Below, one piece after another: positions 50,864 to 59,362 of a DNA stretch of 64,000 bases. Position 1 is the stretch's first letter; every line of letters begins with the position of its first letter. The DNA is from Gammaproteobacteria bacterium (GTDB lineage Bacteria; Pseudomonadota; Gammaproteobacteria; SZUA-140), in the NCBI GenBank assembly GCA_016716465.1, contig JADJWH010000001.1, positions 496,001 through 560,000 on the forward strand. Reading direction: 5' to 3'. Below the pieces are notes generated by a model. That model was given only the letters and a program-made list of their open reading frames with translations, ran no database searches and was not told the origin of the DNA. Both the position numbers and the translations under genes were made by a program.

Positions 50864-51474
50864 TGGAGCCGCCGGCACTCGCATTGATCCTGGAGGGGGA
50901 GGCGGACATCCTGGTCGCCGGTGTCGACGAGGCCGGGCGCGGCCCGCTCGCCGGACCGGTGATCGCGGCCGCGGTGATCCTCGACCCGGCCCGCCCGCTC
51001 GCCGGTCTGAACGACTCCAAGCTGCTGAGCGCGCGCCAGCGCGAGCGCCTGGAGAGGGAGATCCAGGCCGGCGCCCTGGCCTGGGCGCTGGGACGGGCGG
51101 AGGTCGAGGAGATCGACAGCATCAACATCCTCCAGGCGACCCTGCTCGCGATGCAGCGCGCCGTGGCGGCGCTCGACCCCGCCCCGCGCCGCGCCCTGAT
51201 CGACGGCGACCGCTGCCCGCGCCTGGGGTGCCCGGCGCAGGCCATCGTCAAGGGAGACCAGAAGGTAGGCGCCATCGCGGCGGCGTCCATCCTGGCCAAG
51301 GTCGCGCGCGACCGCGAGATGGAGGCCCTGGACGCGCTCTATCCGGGCTACGGCCTGGCCCGCCACAAGGGTTATCCCACGCGCGACCACGTCGAGGCGC
51401 TGCGCCGGCTGGGCGCGAGCCCCGTCCACCGGCTCAGTTTCCGTCCGGTGCGCGAGGCGGCGGAAGCGAACTGA
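50863..51474 (+). CDS. rnhB: Ribonuclease HII
   Basis: This protein of 203 residues removes ribonucleotides from DNA and RNA-DNA hybrids. The catalytic carboxylates appear in GVDEAGRGPLAGPV (Asp-Glu), the IDGD motif and the later VARDREM region. ATG 50863 overlaps the lpxB stop; GTG 50860 would add one residue. It is 44 bases from dnaE. Confidence 0.95.
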   Translation: MEPPALALILEGEADILVAGVDEAGRGPLAGPVIAAAVILDPARPLAGLNDSKLLSARQRERLEREIQAGALAWALGRAEVEEIDSINILQATLLAMQRAVAALDPAPRRALIDGDRCPRLGCPAQAIVKGDQKVGAIAAASILAKVARDREMEALDALYPGYGLARHKGYPTRDHVEALRRLGASPVHRLSFRPVREAAEAN

Positions 51475-51518
51475 AACCGCCCTCGCCGGGGCCGGAATGC
51501 TTGGTTAAAATACCGGCC

Positions 51519-54500
51519 ATGCCGGCCAGCTTCGTCCATCTCCACGTCCACAGCGATTACTCCCTGATCGACGGCATCGTGCGCGTCAAGCCGCTGGTGC
51601 AGGCGACGGCCGGCGCGGGCATGCCGGCGGTGGCGCTGACCGACCAGTGCAATATGTTCGCGCTGGTGAAGTTCTACCGCGCCGCGGTCGCCGCCGGCGT
51701 CAAGCCGATTGCGGGCGTCGACCTGTGGGTGCAGGACGACGCCCGGGACGCGCCTGCGCGGCTGCTCCTGCTGTGCCAGGACCACGCCGGCTACCTGCGC
51801 CTGACCCGCCTGCTGTCGCGCGCCTACATCGAGGGCCAGCACCATGGCGTGCCGACGGTACGGCGCGAATGGCTGGGTGACGCCGCCGAGGGTCTCATCG
51901 CGCTGTCCGGCGCGGGCGAGGGCGACATCGGGCAGGCCCTGCTCGCCGGCAACCGCGCGCTCGCCGCCAGTCGGCTGCGGTTCTGGTCCGGACTGTTTCC
52001 GCAGCGCTTCTACCTCGAACTGCAGCGCACCGGCCGTGCCCGCGAAGAGCAGTACATCCAGGCCGCGGTCGAGCTGGCGCTCGAGCACGCGATCCCGGTG
52101 GTCGCCACCAACGACGTGCGTTTCCTGACGCCGCAGGACTTCGAGGCGCACGAGGCGCGCGTGTGCATCCACAGCGGGCGCACGCTGGAGGATCCGCGCC
52201 GCCCGCGCCAGCACAGCGCGCAGCAGTATTTGCGCACGCCGGAGGAGATGGCGGAGCTGTTCGCCGACATCCCGGAGGCGCTCGCGAACACGGTCGAGAT
52301 CGCCCGCCGCTGCAACCTCGAGCTCACGCTCGGCAAGAACGTGCTGCCGGATTTCCCGACACCGGCGGGCATGAACGCCGACGAATTCTTCGCCGTTGAG
52401 GCGCGCGCCGGCCTGATGCGCCGCATGCAGGGCCTGCCCGCCTGCGCCACGGCGGATGCGGAGGCCGAGCGGCGCGCGCTCTACGAGGCGCGGCTGGAGC
52501 TGGAACTCGGCGTCATCATCAAGATGGGCTTTCCGGGCTATTTCCTGATCGTCGCCGACTTCATCCGCTGGGCCAAGGCGAACGACATCCCGGTGGGACC
52601 GGGGCGCGGTTCGGGCGCGGGCTCGCTGGTCGCCTATTCTCTGGATATTACTGATCTGGATCCAATAAGATACGAGCTACTCTTTGAGCGATTCCTGAAT
52701 CCAGAGCGCGTCTCGCTGCCGGACTTCGACATCGACTTCTGCATGGACGGACGCGACCGCGTGATCGACTACGTGGCGCAGCGCTACGGCCGCGAGAAGG
52801 TGTCGCAGATCATCACCTACGGCACCATGGCGGCGAAGGCCGTGGTGCGCGACGTCGGGCGCGTGCTCGGCCATCCCTACGGCTTCGTCGACAAGATCGC
52901 CAAGCTGATCCCGTTCGAGCTCGGCATGACGCTGGACAAGGCGCTGGAGGACGAGGAACAGTTGCGCCAGCGCTACGAGGACGAGGAGGAGGTGCGCACG
53001 CTGATCGACCTCGCGCGCGCGCTGGAGGGCCTGGTGCGCAACGCCGGCAAGCACGCCGGCGGCGTGGTCATCGCGCCGTCCGCGCTGACCGACTTCACGC
53101 CGCTCTACTGCGAACAGGGTTCGGTCGCCACGGTGACGCAGTTCGACAAGGACGACGTGGAGGCGGTCGGCCTGGTCAAGTTCGACTTCCTCGGCCTGCG
53201 CACACTGACCATCATCGACCGCGCGGTGAAAGGCGTGCTCGGGCGCACCGGCACCGCCATCGACGTCACCAACCTGCCGATGGACGACGCGCCGACCTAC
53301 GAGCTGCTGAAGCGCTGCGCCACCACCGCCGTGTTCCAGCTCGAGTCGCGCGGCATGAAGGACCTGATCAAGCGCCTGCAGCCCGACTGCTTCGACGACG
53401 TCATCGCGCTGGTCGCGCTGTTCCGCCCCGGCCCGCTGCAGTCCGGCATGGTGGACGACTTCATCAACGTCAAGCACAAGCGCCAGCGCGCGAACTATCC
53501 GCATCCGGACCTGGAGCCGATCCTGAAGTCCACCTACGGCGTCATCCTGTACCAGGAGCAGGTGATGCAGATCGCGCAGGTGCTGGCCGGCTACACGCTC
53601 GGACAGGCCGACCTGCTGCGGCGCGCGATGGGCAAGAAAAAGCCGGAGGAGATGGCGAAGCAGCGCGCGGGCTTCGTCGCCGGCGCCGTCCAGCGCGGCG
53701 TCGACGAGAAGACCGCCGCCTACATCTTCGACCTGATGGAGAAGTTCGCCGGCTACGGCTTCAACAAGTCGCACTCGGCCGCCTACGCGCTGATCGCGTA
53801 TCAGACCGCCTGGCTGAAGGCGCATTACCCGGCCGACTTCATGGCCGCCGTGCTGTCGGCGGACATGGACAATACCGACAAGGTGGTGATGCTGATCGAC
53901 GAATGCCGCTCGATGGGCCTGCAGGTGCAGCCGCCGGACGTCAACCGCTGCGACTTCTCGTTCACGGTGCAGGACGACGCCACCATCCTCTACGGCCTCG
54001 GCGCCATCAAGGGTGTGGGCGAGGCGGCGCTCAGCGGCGTCACCGCCGAGCGCGCGGACAACGGTCCGTTCCGCGACCTGTTCGACCTGTGCCGGCGCAT
54101 CGACCTGCGCAAGGCCAACCGGCGCGTGCTGGAGGCGCTGATCCGCTCCGGCGCGCTCGACGTGCTCGACGCCAATCGCGCGCGTTCGATGACGCTGCTG
54201 ACCGAGGCGCTGCAGATGGCGGAGCGCCAGTCGCGCGACAGCGAACTGGGCCAGAACGACCTGTTCGGCGGCGGAGGCGCGGCCGCCGCCGGTCCGGCCG
54301 ACGACGTCGCGCGCGCGCTGGCGCGCGCGGTGCCGGAGTGGGACGAGGAACAGCGCCTGCTGGGCGAGAAGGAGACCCTCGGGCTCTACCTCACCGGCCA
54401 TCCGATCGAGCGTTACCGCGGCGAGCTCGCGCGCTTCGTCTCGGCCGCGATCGCGCAGCTCAAACCGACGGCGGATCAGACCGTGGTGGTGGCCGGGCTG

Positions 54501-54986
54501 GTCGTCGCCATCCGCACCATGAACAGCCGGCGCGGCGAACGCATCGCCTTCATGACGCTGGACGATCGCAGCGGGCGCATCGAGATCGCGGTGTTCTCGG
54601 AGGCCTACCAGAAATACCGCGACCTGCTGTCCAAGGATCGCCTGCTGGTGGTGGAGGGCAGCGTCAGCGTGGACGAGTATTCGGGCGGTTACCGCATGAG
54701 CGCGGAAAAAATTTATGATATCGACCGCGCGCGCGGCGTGTATGCCAAGGGCGTGGAGATCGACGTGCAGTCGAAGCGCGCCGCCGCCAACGGCTTCAGC
54801 ACGATGCTGGCGCGCATCCTCGAGCCGTTCCGCGAGGGCCGCTGCCCGGTGTGGATCAACTTCGAGGGCGACGGCGCGCGGGCGCGCATGGCCCTGGGCC
54901 GCGAGTGGAGCGTCAACCCCACCGACGAACTGCTGCACCGCCTGAGCGAGGTGGCCGGCCCGGACGGGGTGAGGGTGATTTATTGA
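51519..54986 (+). CDS. dnaE: DNA polymerase III alpha subunit
   Basis: This 1155-residue protein is the replicative polymerase subunit. It begins with the PHP domain (FVHLHVHSDYSLIDGIVRVK), followed by the polymerase domain with the catalytic aspartates in LPDFDIDFCMDGRD and the GPGRGSGAGSLVAY motif, then the helix-hairpin-helix and OB-fold regions. Length and order match gammaproteobacterial DnaE1. A very long open frame on the other strand under this gene is a codon-bias shadow. Confidence 0.98.
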   Translation: MPASFVHLHVHSDYSLIDGIVRVKPLVQATAGAGMPAVALTDQCNMFALVKFYRAAVAAGVKPIAGVDLWVQDDARDAPARLLLLCQDHAGYLRLTRLLSRAYIEGQHHGVPTVRREWLGDAAEGLIALSGAGEGDIGQALLAGNRALAASRLRFWSGLFPQRFYLELQRTGRAREEQYIQAAVELALEHAIPVVATNDVRFLTPQDFEAHEARVCIHSGRTLEDPRRPRQHSAQQYLRTPEEMAELFADIPEALANTVEIARRCNLELTLGKNVLPDFPTPAGMNADEFFAVEARAGLMRRMQGLPACATADAEAERRALYEARLELELGVIIKMGFPGYFLIVADFIRWAKANDIPVGPGRGSGAGSLVAYSLDITDLDPIRYELLFERFLNPERVSLPDFDIDFCMDGRDRVIDYVAQRYGREKVSQIITYGTMAAKAVVRDVGRVLGHPYGFVDKIAKLIPFELGMTLDKALEDEEQLRQRYEDEEEVRTLIDLARALEGLVRNAGKHAGGVVIAPSALTDFTPLYCEQGSVATVTQFDKDDVEAVGLVKFDFLGLRTLTIIDRAVKGVLGRTGTAIDVTNLPMDDAPTYELLKRCATTAVFQLESRGMKDLIKRLQPDCFDDVIALVALFRPGPLQSGMVDDFINVKHKRQRANYPHPDLEPILKSTYGVILYQEQVMQIAQVLAGYTLGQADLLRRAMGKKKPEEMAKQRAGFVAGAVQRGVDEKTAAYIFDLMEKFAGYGFNKSHSAAYALIAYQTAWLKAHYPADFMAAVLSADMDNTDKVVMLIDECRSMGLQVQPPDVNRCDFSFTVQDDATILYGLGAIKGVGEAALSGVTAERADNGPFRDLFDLCRRIDLRKANRRVLEALIRSGALDVLDANRARSMTLLTEALQMAERQSRDSELGQNDLFGGGGAAAAGPADDVARALARAVPEWDEEQRLLGEKETLGLYLTGHPIERYRGELARFVSAAIAQLKPTADQTVVVAGLVVAIRTMNSRRGERIAFMTLDDRSGRIEIAVFSEAYQKYRDLLSKDRLLVVEGSVSVDEYSGGYRMSAEKIYDIDRARGVYAKGVEIDVQSKRAAANGFSTMLARILEPFREGRCPVWINFEGDGARARMALGREWSVNPTDELLHRLSEVAGPDGVRVIY

Positions 54987-55010
54987 AGCCTCCGGAGTAT
55001 ACCGCCCTGT

Positions 55011-55056
55011 CAAGTGGGTCGGGCCCGGCAGGATGGAATTCCCTCGGCCCCACTTG
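55011..55056 (+). terminator. Possible dnaE terminator hairpin
   Basis: CAAGTGGG (55011-55018) pairs with CCCACTTG (55049-55056) around a GC-rich loop about 30 bases long. It is 25 bases after the dnaE stop codon and lacks a T tract. The interval up to accA also holds a short GTCATACCCGCG-type repeat at 55139-55166. Confidence 0.4.
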
Positions 55057-55256
55057 CGCGGGAAAATCTTTATGACACAATGGCGTGCAACCCGTTGCCG
55101 AAAGCGCGGCATTTGAAACCGGGAGGAACTTCTGGATACGTCATACCCGCGAAAACGGGAATCCGGGCCGGAAATATCCGGCATGCCGGAGTGTCGTCGG
55201 TGCCGGAGACGTTTTGCAGCGGATTCCCTCAGCCTAACCGATAGCGCCGATCCTGC

Positions 55257-56213
55257 ATGAAACTCAGCTTTCTGGATTTCGAACAACCCATCGCCGAGCT
55301 CGAGGCGAAGATCGAGGAACTCCGCTACGTCGGCACCGACAAGGCGGTCAACATCAGCGAGGAGATCGGCCGGCTCGAGGAGAAGGCCCGCTCGCTGACC
55401 GAGACGATCTTCGCCCAGCTCACCGCCTGGCAGATCGCGCAGCTCGCGCGCCATCCGCAGCGGCCGTACACGCTGGACTACATCGAGCGCATCTTCACCG
55501 AATTCGAGGAACTGCACGGCGACCGCCGCTATGCGGACGATCCCGCCATCGTCGGCGGCATCGCCCGCCTCGACGAACGCCCGGTCATGATCATCGGCCA
55601 CCAGAAGGGGCGCGACACCGCTGAGAAGGTGCGCCGCAACTTCGGCATGCCGCGCCCGGAAGGCTACCGCAAGGCGCAGCGCCTGATGGAACTGGCCGAG
55701 CGCTTCAAGCTGCCGATCCTGACCTTCATCGACACGCCCGGCGCCTATCCCGGCGTCGGCGCCGAGGAACGCGGCCAGAGCGAGGCCATCGCGCGCAACC
55801 TGCTCGTGCTGTCCACCCTGCGCACGCCGGTCATCTGCACCGTGATCGGGGAAGGCGGGTCCGGCGGCGCGCTCGCCATCGGCGTCGGCGACCATGTCAT
55901 GATGCTCGAATACAGCACCTACTCGGTGATCTCGCCCGAGGGCTGCGCCTCCATCCTGTGGAAGAGCGCCAGCCGCGCCTCCGAGGCCGCCGATGCGATG
56001 GGCATCACCTCCAAGCGCCTCAAGCTGCTCAACCTGATCGACCAGGTGATCCCGGAGCCGCTCGGCGGCGCGCATCGCGATGTCGATACCACCATCGCCA
56101 ATGTCCGGCTGGCCCTGGTCGAATCGCTCGCGCGGCTCGACAGCAAGCGCATCGACGACCTGCTCAAGACGCGCTACCAGCGCATCATGAGTTACGGTGT
56201 CTTCAAGGGCTGA
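55257..56213 (+). CDS. accA: Acetyl-CoA carboxylase carboxyltransferase subunit alpha
   Basis: This 318-residue subunit transfers carboxyl from biotin to acetyl-CoA, making malonyl-CoA. It begins MKLSFLDFEQPIAELEAKIE, the family N-terminus, with the crotonase-like core motifs PEGYRKAQRLMELAERF, FIDTPGAYPGVGAEERGQ and GEGGSGGALAIGV. It overlaps tilS by 17 bases, which suggests co-translation. Confidence 0.98.
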   Translation: MKLSFLDFEQPIAELEAKIEELRYVGTDKAVNISEEIGRLEEKARSLTETIFAQLTAWQIAQLARHPQRPYTLDYIERIFTEFEELHGDRRYADDPAIVGGIARLDERPVMIIGHQKGRDTAEKVRRNFGMPRPEGYRKAQRLMELAERFKLPILTFIDTPGAYPGVGAEERGQSEAIARNLLVLSTLRTPVICTVIGEGGSGGALAIGVGDHVMMLEYSTYSVISPEGCASILWKSASRASEAADAMGITSKRLKLLNLIDQVIPEPLGGAHRDVDTTIANVRLALVESLARLDSKRIDDLLKTRYQRIMSYGVFKG

Positions 56214-57582
56214 AGGCGCCGGCGTCGCGGTCCCCGATCGGGTCTTCCCGGCGCTGGAGCGTCTGCCCGGCATCCGCCGTTATCTCGTCGCCTTCAGCGG
56301 CGGCCTCGATTCCAGCGTCCTGCTGCACCTGATGGCCGCGCTGCGTCCGCGCTACGCGGCCGGGCTGTGCGCCGTGCATGTCAATCACGGCCTGCAGCCC
56401 GCCGCCGCGGACTGGGCGCGCCAGTGCCGCGCCATCTGTGACGACCTCGGGATCCCGTTGTTCGACCTCGCCGTGGCGGCGCGGCCGGGACCGGGTGAGA
56501 GCCCTGAGGCGGCCGCGCGCCGCGCGCGCTACGACGGCATCCGTGCCGTGATGGAGGAGGGCGACTGCCTGCTCACCGCCCATCACCAGGACGACCAGGC
56601 CGAGACCGTGTTGCTGCAGCTGCTGCGCGGCAGCGGCGTCGCGGGCCTGGCCGCGATGCCGCCGTGCGCGCCGTTTGCCGCCGGCTGGCACGCGCGCCCG
56701 CTGCTCGGACTGACGCGCGCCGAGCTGAAGGCCTACGCCGAGGCGCAGGGCCTGCGCTGGATCGAGGACCCGAGCAACTTCGACACCGGCCTGCGCCGTA
56801 ACTTCGTGCGCCATGAGATCATGCCGCGCCTGCGCGGGCAATGGCCCGCCTTCGCGCGCACATTGTCGCGCAGCGCCGCCCACAGCGCCGAGACCACGCG
56901 CCTGCTCGACGAGATCGGTGCCGAGGATCTCGCCATGGTCGCGGGCCCCAGGACCGCCACGCTGTCCATCGACGCCCTGATGCAGCTGAGCCCCGAGCGC
57001 CTGAACAACGTCGTGCGCTACTGGCTGCGCACGCTCGAACTGCCCCTGCCAAGCACCGCGCACCTCGAGCGCCTGCACGAGGACATCCTGAAGGCGGCGC
57101 AGGACAGCGCGCCGCTGCTCGCCTGGCCCGGGGCCGAGGTGCGGCGCTACCGCCGCCTGCTCTACGCCATGTGGCCGCTGCCGCCGCACGACGCGGAGCA
57201 GATCGTGCCCTGGGACCTCGCCGCGCCGCTCGAACTCCCCACCTGTGGCGGCCGCCTGGTCGCCCGCCACAGCGCCGGCAGCGGCATCCGCCGCGTGCTG
57301 CTCAAGGACCGCCCCGTCACCGTGCGCTTCCGCCGCGGCGGTGAACACTGCCGCCCCGCCGGCCGCGGCCACACCCACGAACTGCGCAAACTGCTGCAGG
57401 AATCCGCCGTCCCGCCCTGGCTGCGCGAACGCGTACCGCTGCTGTACCTCGGCGACGAGCTCGCCGCCGTCGGCGACCTGTTCCTCTGCGAGGGCTTCCA
57501 GGCCGGGGCGGGCGAGGCGGGCATCGAGATCGAATGGACCTTCCAGGCGCTGGCTCCCGAAGGAGTTAGCCTGAATGGGTGA
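56197..57582 (+). CDS. tilS: tRNA(Ile)-lysidine synthase TilS
   Basis: This 461-residue enzyme modifies C34 of tRNA-Ile(CAU) to lysidine. The PP-loop motif SGGLDSSVLLH is near residue 35, with HVNHGLQPAA, TAHHQDDQAETVLLQLLRGS and the ATP-related DPSNFD following. The C-terminal domain (KLLQESAVPPWLRERVPLLY) is complete. GTG 56197 overlaps accA; no better start is in frame. It is the last gene before the cassette cluster. Confidence 0.95.
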   Translation: MSSRAEGAGVAVPDRVFPALERLPGIRRYLVAFSGGLDSSVLLHLMAALRPRYAAGLCAVHVNHGLQPAAADWARQCRAICDDLGIPLFDLAVAARPGPGESPEAAARRARYDGIRAVMEEGDCLLTAHHQDDQAETVLLQLLRGSGVAGLAAMPPCAPFAAGWHARPLLGLTRAELKAYAEAQGLRWIEDPSNFDTGLRRNFVRHEIMPRLRGQWPAFARTLSRSAAHSAETTRLLDEIGAEDLAMVAGPRTATLSIDALMQLSPERLNNVVRYWLRTLELPLPSTAHLERLHEDILKAAQDSAPLLAWPGAEVRRYRRLLYAMWPLPPHDAEQIVPWDLAAPLELPTCGGRLVARHSAGSGIRRVLLKDRPVTVRFRRGGEHCRPAGRGHTHELRKLLQESAVPPWLRERVPLLYLGDELAAVGDLFLCEGFQAGAGEAGIEIEWTFQALAPEGVSLNG

Positions 57583-57731
57583 GTAGGGAGTCAGGCGGTA
57601 TCCGTTAAATTATCCGTTTGCGCGGATGAGAAAACGGATTCTTCTGGAGAATCAGAAAGATTCGGGGAACGCGGTGAGTGATAGGTATAAAACTGCTACG
57701 TTATAACGTATAACTTTTATATCTACTCACT
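57583..57731. other. AT-rich junction region before the cassette cluster
   Basis: Base composition drops from GC-rich tilS to AT-rich here. It contains a short hairpin (ATCCG/CGGAT, near 57612-57627) that may end the tilS transcript, and then the long palindromic structure described next. No gene was recognised. Confidence 0.55.
57674..57730. repeat. Long hairpin with perfect central palindrome abutting the first core site
   Basis: GTGAGT (57674-57679) pairs with ACTCAC (57725-57730), and TATAAAA (57685-57691) pairs with TTTTATA nearer the right end. At the centre is a perfect 14-base palindrome TACGTTATAACGTA (57697-57710). The structure ends one base before the GTTAGAG core at 57732. The pattern resembles a folded recombination site such as a degenerate attC or attI border, but no R'' box was identified. 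Confidence 0.55.
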
Positions 57732-57738
57732 GTTAGAG
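57732..57738 (+). other. Integron core site opening cassette 1
   Basis: GTTAGAG, following the TATCTACTCACT stretch. It fits the GTTRRR core with a non-consensus last base, and its reverse complement CTCTAAC is the R'' box of the first attC (58557-58563). The expected cut between G and TT puts the cassette start at 57733. Confidence 0.8.
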
Positions 57739-57760
57739 TGCGCAGGCAAGGGAGTTCGTA

Positions 57761-58549
57761 ATGGCGACTTGGGTCTTCTCCAACAACGCAGCGGGCTACT
57801 ACGGTACTGACGACTGGGATACGTCAACCATCCTCTCTCGGCTGCAGTACTACCTGAAAGTCAATGAGCCCAATAGGGGTAACGTGACGCCGGGAGATAG
57901 GATCGTCCTTCGCGAGTACGGTACCGGTCTATGGGGAACCTGCGTCATCGCAGGTCAGTGGCAACCCGATAGCGAGTCTCTTGCGAAGCACGAAAAGGAG
58001 GCGGGCTGGTTTCCTATCTCCGACGTAGATCGCTGGGCGGTCACGCTCCCTTATGCGTTGGTAAAGGAAGAGCTTTCCAATCAGAACCACCGCCTCCGGA
58101 TTGCACGAGCCACAGACACCGACTTTGAGGTCATCCGGCTTGCGAAACGATTCTATGAACGCTTGGGCTACGGGTCCCACGATGGCACGTTCTTCGTGCT
58201 TGAAGCCGGCCTTGAAGAAGCGGTCAAACAGAACCTTGGTCAACTCGGACTTCGTCTCGCCGACGAGTCGATTCAGCAGCAATGTAATCTTGGCCTCGGC
58301 ATCGGAAGAACAGATCTGATTTGCCTCGACAAGGAGGACAACTACGTCGTGCTCGAACTCAAGGCAACGTACACGTCAGATGCCGTCGTAGGGCAGATCC
58401 TCCGGTACATGGGCTACATTAGGGAGAACATGGCGGCACCGGCGGGAAAAGCCGTACGCGGCATTGTGCTTACACCATCGTACGACGAGCAACTGAGACT
58501 CGCAGCGAAGGAGGCAAATGTAACGGTCCTGCGAGTCGGGCTGTTATGA
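57761..58549 (+). CDS. Cassette 1: EVE-like domain plus NucS-type PD-(D/E)xK nuclease
   Basis: This 262-residue protein has an N-terminal EVE/PUA-like region (TWVFSNNAAGYYGTDDW, GDRIVLREYGTGLWGTCVIA, about residues 1-110) that in other proteins reads modified bases. The C-terminal domain (about 155-262) resembles the NucS endonuclease catalytic domain: GRTDLICLDKEDNYVVLELK, with Asp and ExK of the PD-(D/E)xK site, followed by GQILRYMGYI. A base-sensing nuclease is a common layout of defence or restriction enzymes, which is inference here. AAGGGAG six bases before ATG supports the start. The gene is less GC-rich than the core genome. Confidence 0.8.
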   Translation: MATWVFSNNAAGYYGTDDWDTSTILSRLQYYLKVNEPNRGNVTPGDRIVLREYGTGLWGTCVIAGQWQPDSESLAKHEKEAGWFPISDVDRWAVTLPYALVKEELSNQNHRLRIARATDTDFEVIRLAKRFYERLGYGSHDGTFFVLEAGLEEAVKQNLGQLGLRLADESIQQQCNLGLGIGRTDLICLDKEDNYVVLELKATYTSDAVVGQILRYMGYIRENMAAPAGKAVRGIVLTPSYDEQLRLAAKEANVTVLRVGLL

Positions 58550-58556
58550 CGGCACG

Positions 58557-58622
58557 CTCTAACATCAAGATCCAGGGGACATCCCCGCTTCGCGGGGCCG
58601 CCCCTGATCTTGGGCGTTAGCG
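58557..58622 (+). repeat. attC site of cassette 1
   Basis: This 66-base site lies 7 bases after the stop codon. R'' is CTCTAAC (58557-58563) and the core is GTTAGCG (58616-58622). Inner arms CAAGATCCAGGGG and CCCCTGATCTTG pair with one extra base on the left arm, the extrahelical base expected of attC. The loop carries a further CCCCGC/GCGGGG hairpin. Confidence 0.88.
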
Positions 58623-58628
58623 CAACAG

Positions 58629-59282
58629 ATGAACGAAGAACTCGAACGCAGTATTTCCCACATAGAAGGTCTCACTGATCTTCATCTTTCACTGCTGATG
58701 GAAATGCTCAAGGCCGACGGTGGCAAGATGTTCCCGCTCGATATGCTGGCGTCTGCTGCGGTCAAACGGTCGATGTCGCTTTGTTCAGGCTTTGCGTCAT
58801 TGATGAGAGATAAAAACTATACATGCGCTGCTTCGCTTCTGCGTTTGCAACTAGATAGTTGTTTGCGATTTTTTGCGGCATTTATAGTCGAAAACCCACA
58901 TGATTTCGCCTACGCGGTCTTTAAAGGTACGCCTATTAGGAAAATGAAAGATCGTAACGGCCATCTGATGACTGATCGATATCTAGTCGATTCACTTGGA
59001 AAGAAATATGAATGGATGCCGAGAGTTTATGATGCAACTTCTGGGTTCATTCATCTTTCCGAAAGGCACATATTTACGGCGTTCCAAGCGAAGGAAGGCG
59101 AAAGGAATGTGGGTCTCACGGTTGGCGCCAAGGATGATGACATCCCCATTGAGCTGTGGATTGAGCTGGCGCATGGCTTCTTAGCGGCTACTGACGCGCT
59201 CGTTGAGTATCTGAAGGGGTGGACTTTTACTAAACAGAATCCGGATGCCGTAAAAAAGTATGTAGATGAACAGCGACGCTAA
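58629..59282 (+). CDS. Cassette 2: unknown protein, mainly helical
   Basis: This 217-residue protein has no confidently recognised family. It is mainly helical, with a central stretch CAASLLRLQLDSCLRFFAAF and SGFIHLSERHIFTAF that recalls DUF5677-type proteins, a group of uncertain function. ATG 58629 lies six bases after the core of the preceding attC with no ribosome site, and the stop codon TAA lies inside the R'' box of the next attC, both typical of cassette genes. It is AT-richer than chromosomal neighbours. Confidence 0.72.
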   Translation: MNEELERSISHIEGLTDLHLSLLMEMLKADGGKMFPLDMLASAAVKRSMSLCSGFASLMRDKNYTCAASLLRLQLDSCLRFFAAFIVENPHDFAYAVFKGTPIRKMKDRNGHLMTDRYLVDSLGKKYEWMPRVYDATSGFIHLSERHIFTAFQAKEGERNVGLTVGAKDDDIPIELWIELAHGFLAATDALVEYLKGWTFTKQNPDAVKKYVDEQRR

Positions 59283-59357
59283 CAAGGTCATGAACTCGGA
59301 CGCACAAAAGCGCCGCTATGCTTTGCTTTTGCACGCCGGTTATGGCGAACGTTAGGT
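59277..59357 (+). repeat. attC site of cassette 2
   Basis: This 81-base site has R'' CGCTAAC (59277-59283) and core GTTAGGT (59351-59357), which fully matches GTTRRRY. The inner arms contain AACTCGGACGCACAAAAGC and GCTTTTGCACGCCGGTTA, which pair with mismatches and an unpaired base. The site overlaps the last codon of the cassette 2 gene. Confidence 0.9.
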
Positions 59358-59362
59358 GCCAT

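Noticed and set aside
55139..55166. CGTCATACCCGCGAAAACGG region as another copy of the lpxA-lpxB repeat.
   Set aside because: It resembles a different short genomic repeat (a GTCATTCCCGCG type) and does not share the arms of the 11724/49564 element.
52677..56273. A 1198-residue open frame on the minus strand under dnaE and accA.
   Set aside because: It lies opposite highly conserved genes and its translation has the His/Arg/Asp-rich composition of a GC-rich antisense shadow, with no recognisable domain.
57604..57610. GTTAAAT as an additional integron core.
   Set aside because: It fits GTTRRRY, but no matching ATTTAAC R'' box is found before the next core, so it is probably chance in an AT-rich stretch.
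59318..59362. Longer N-terminus for the cassette 3 gene starting at 59318.
   Set aside because: The extra codons lie inside the attC2 site; the ATG at 59363 is at the usual position after the core.
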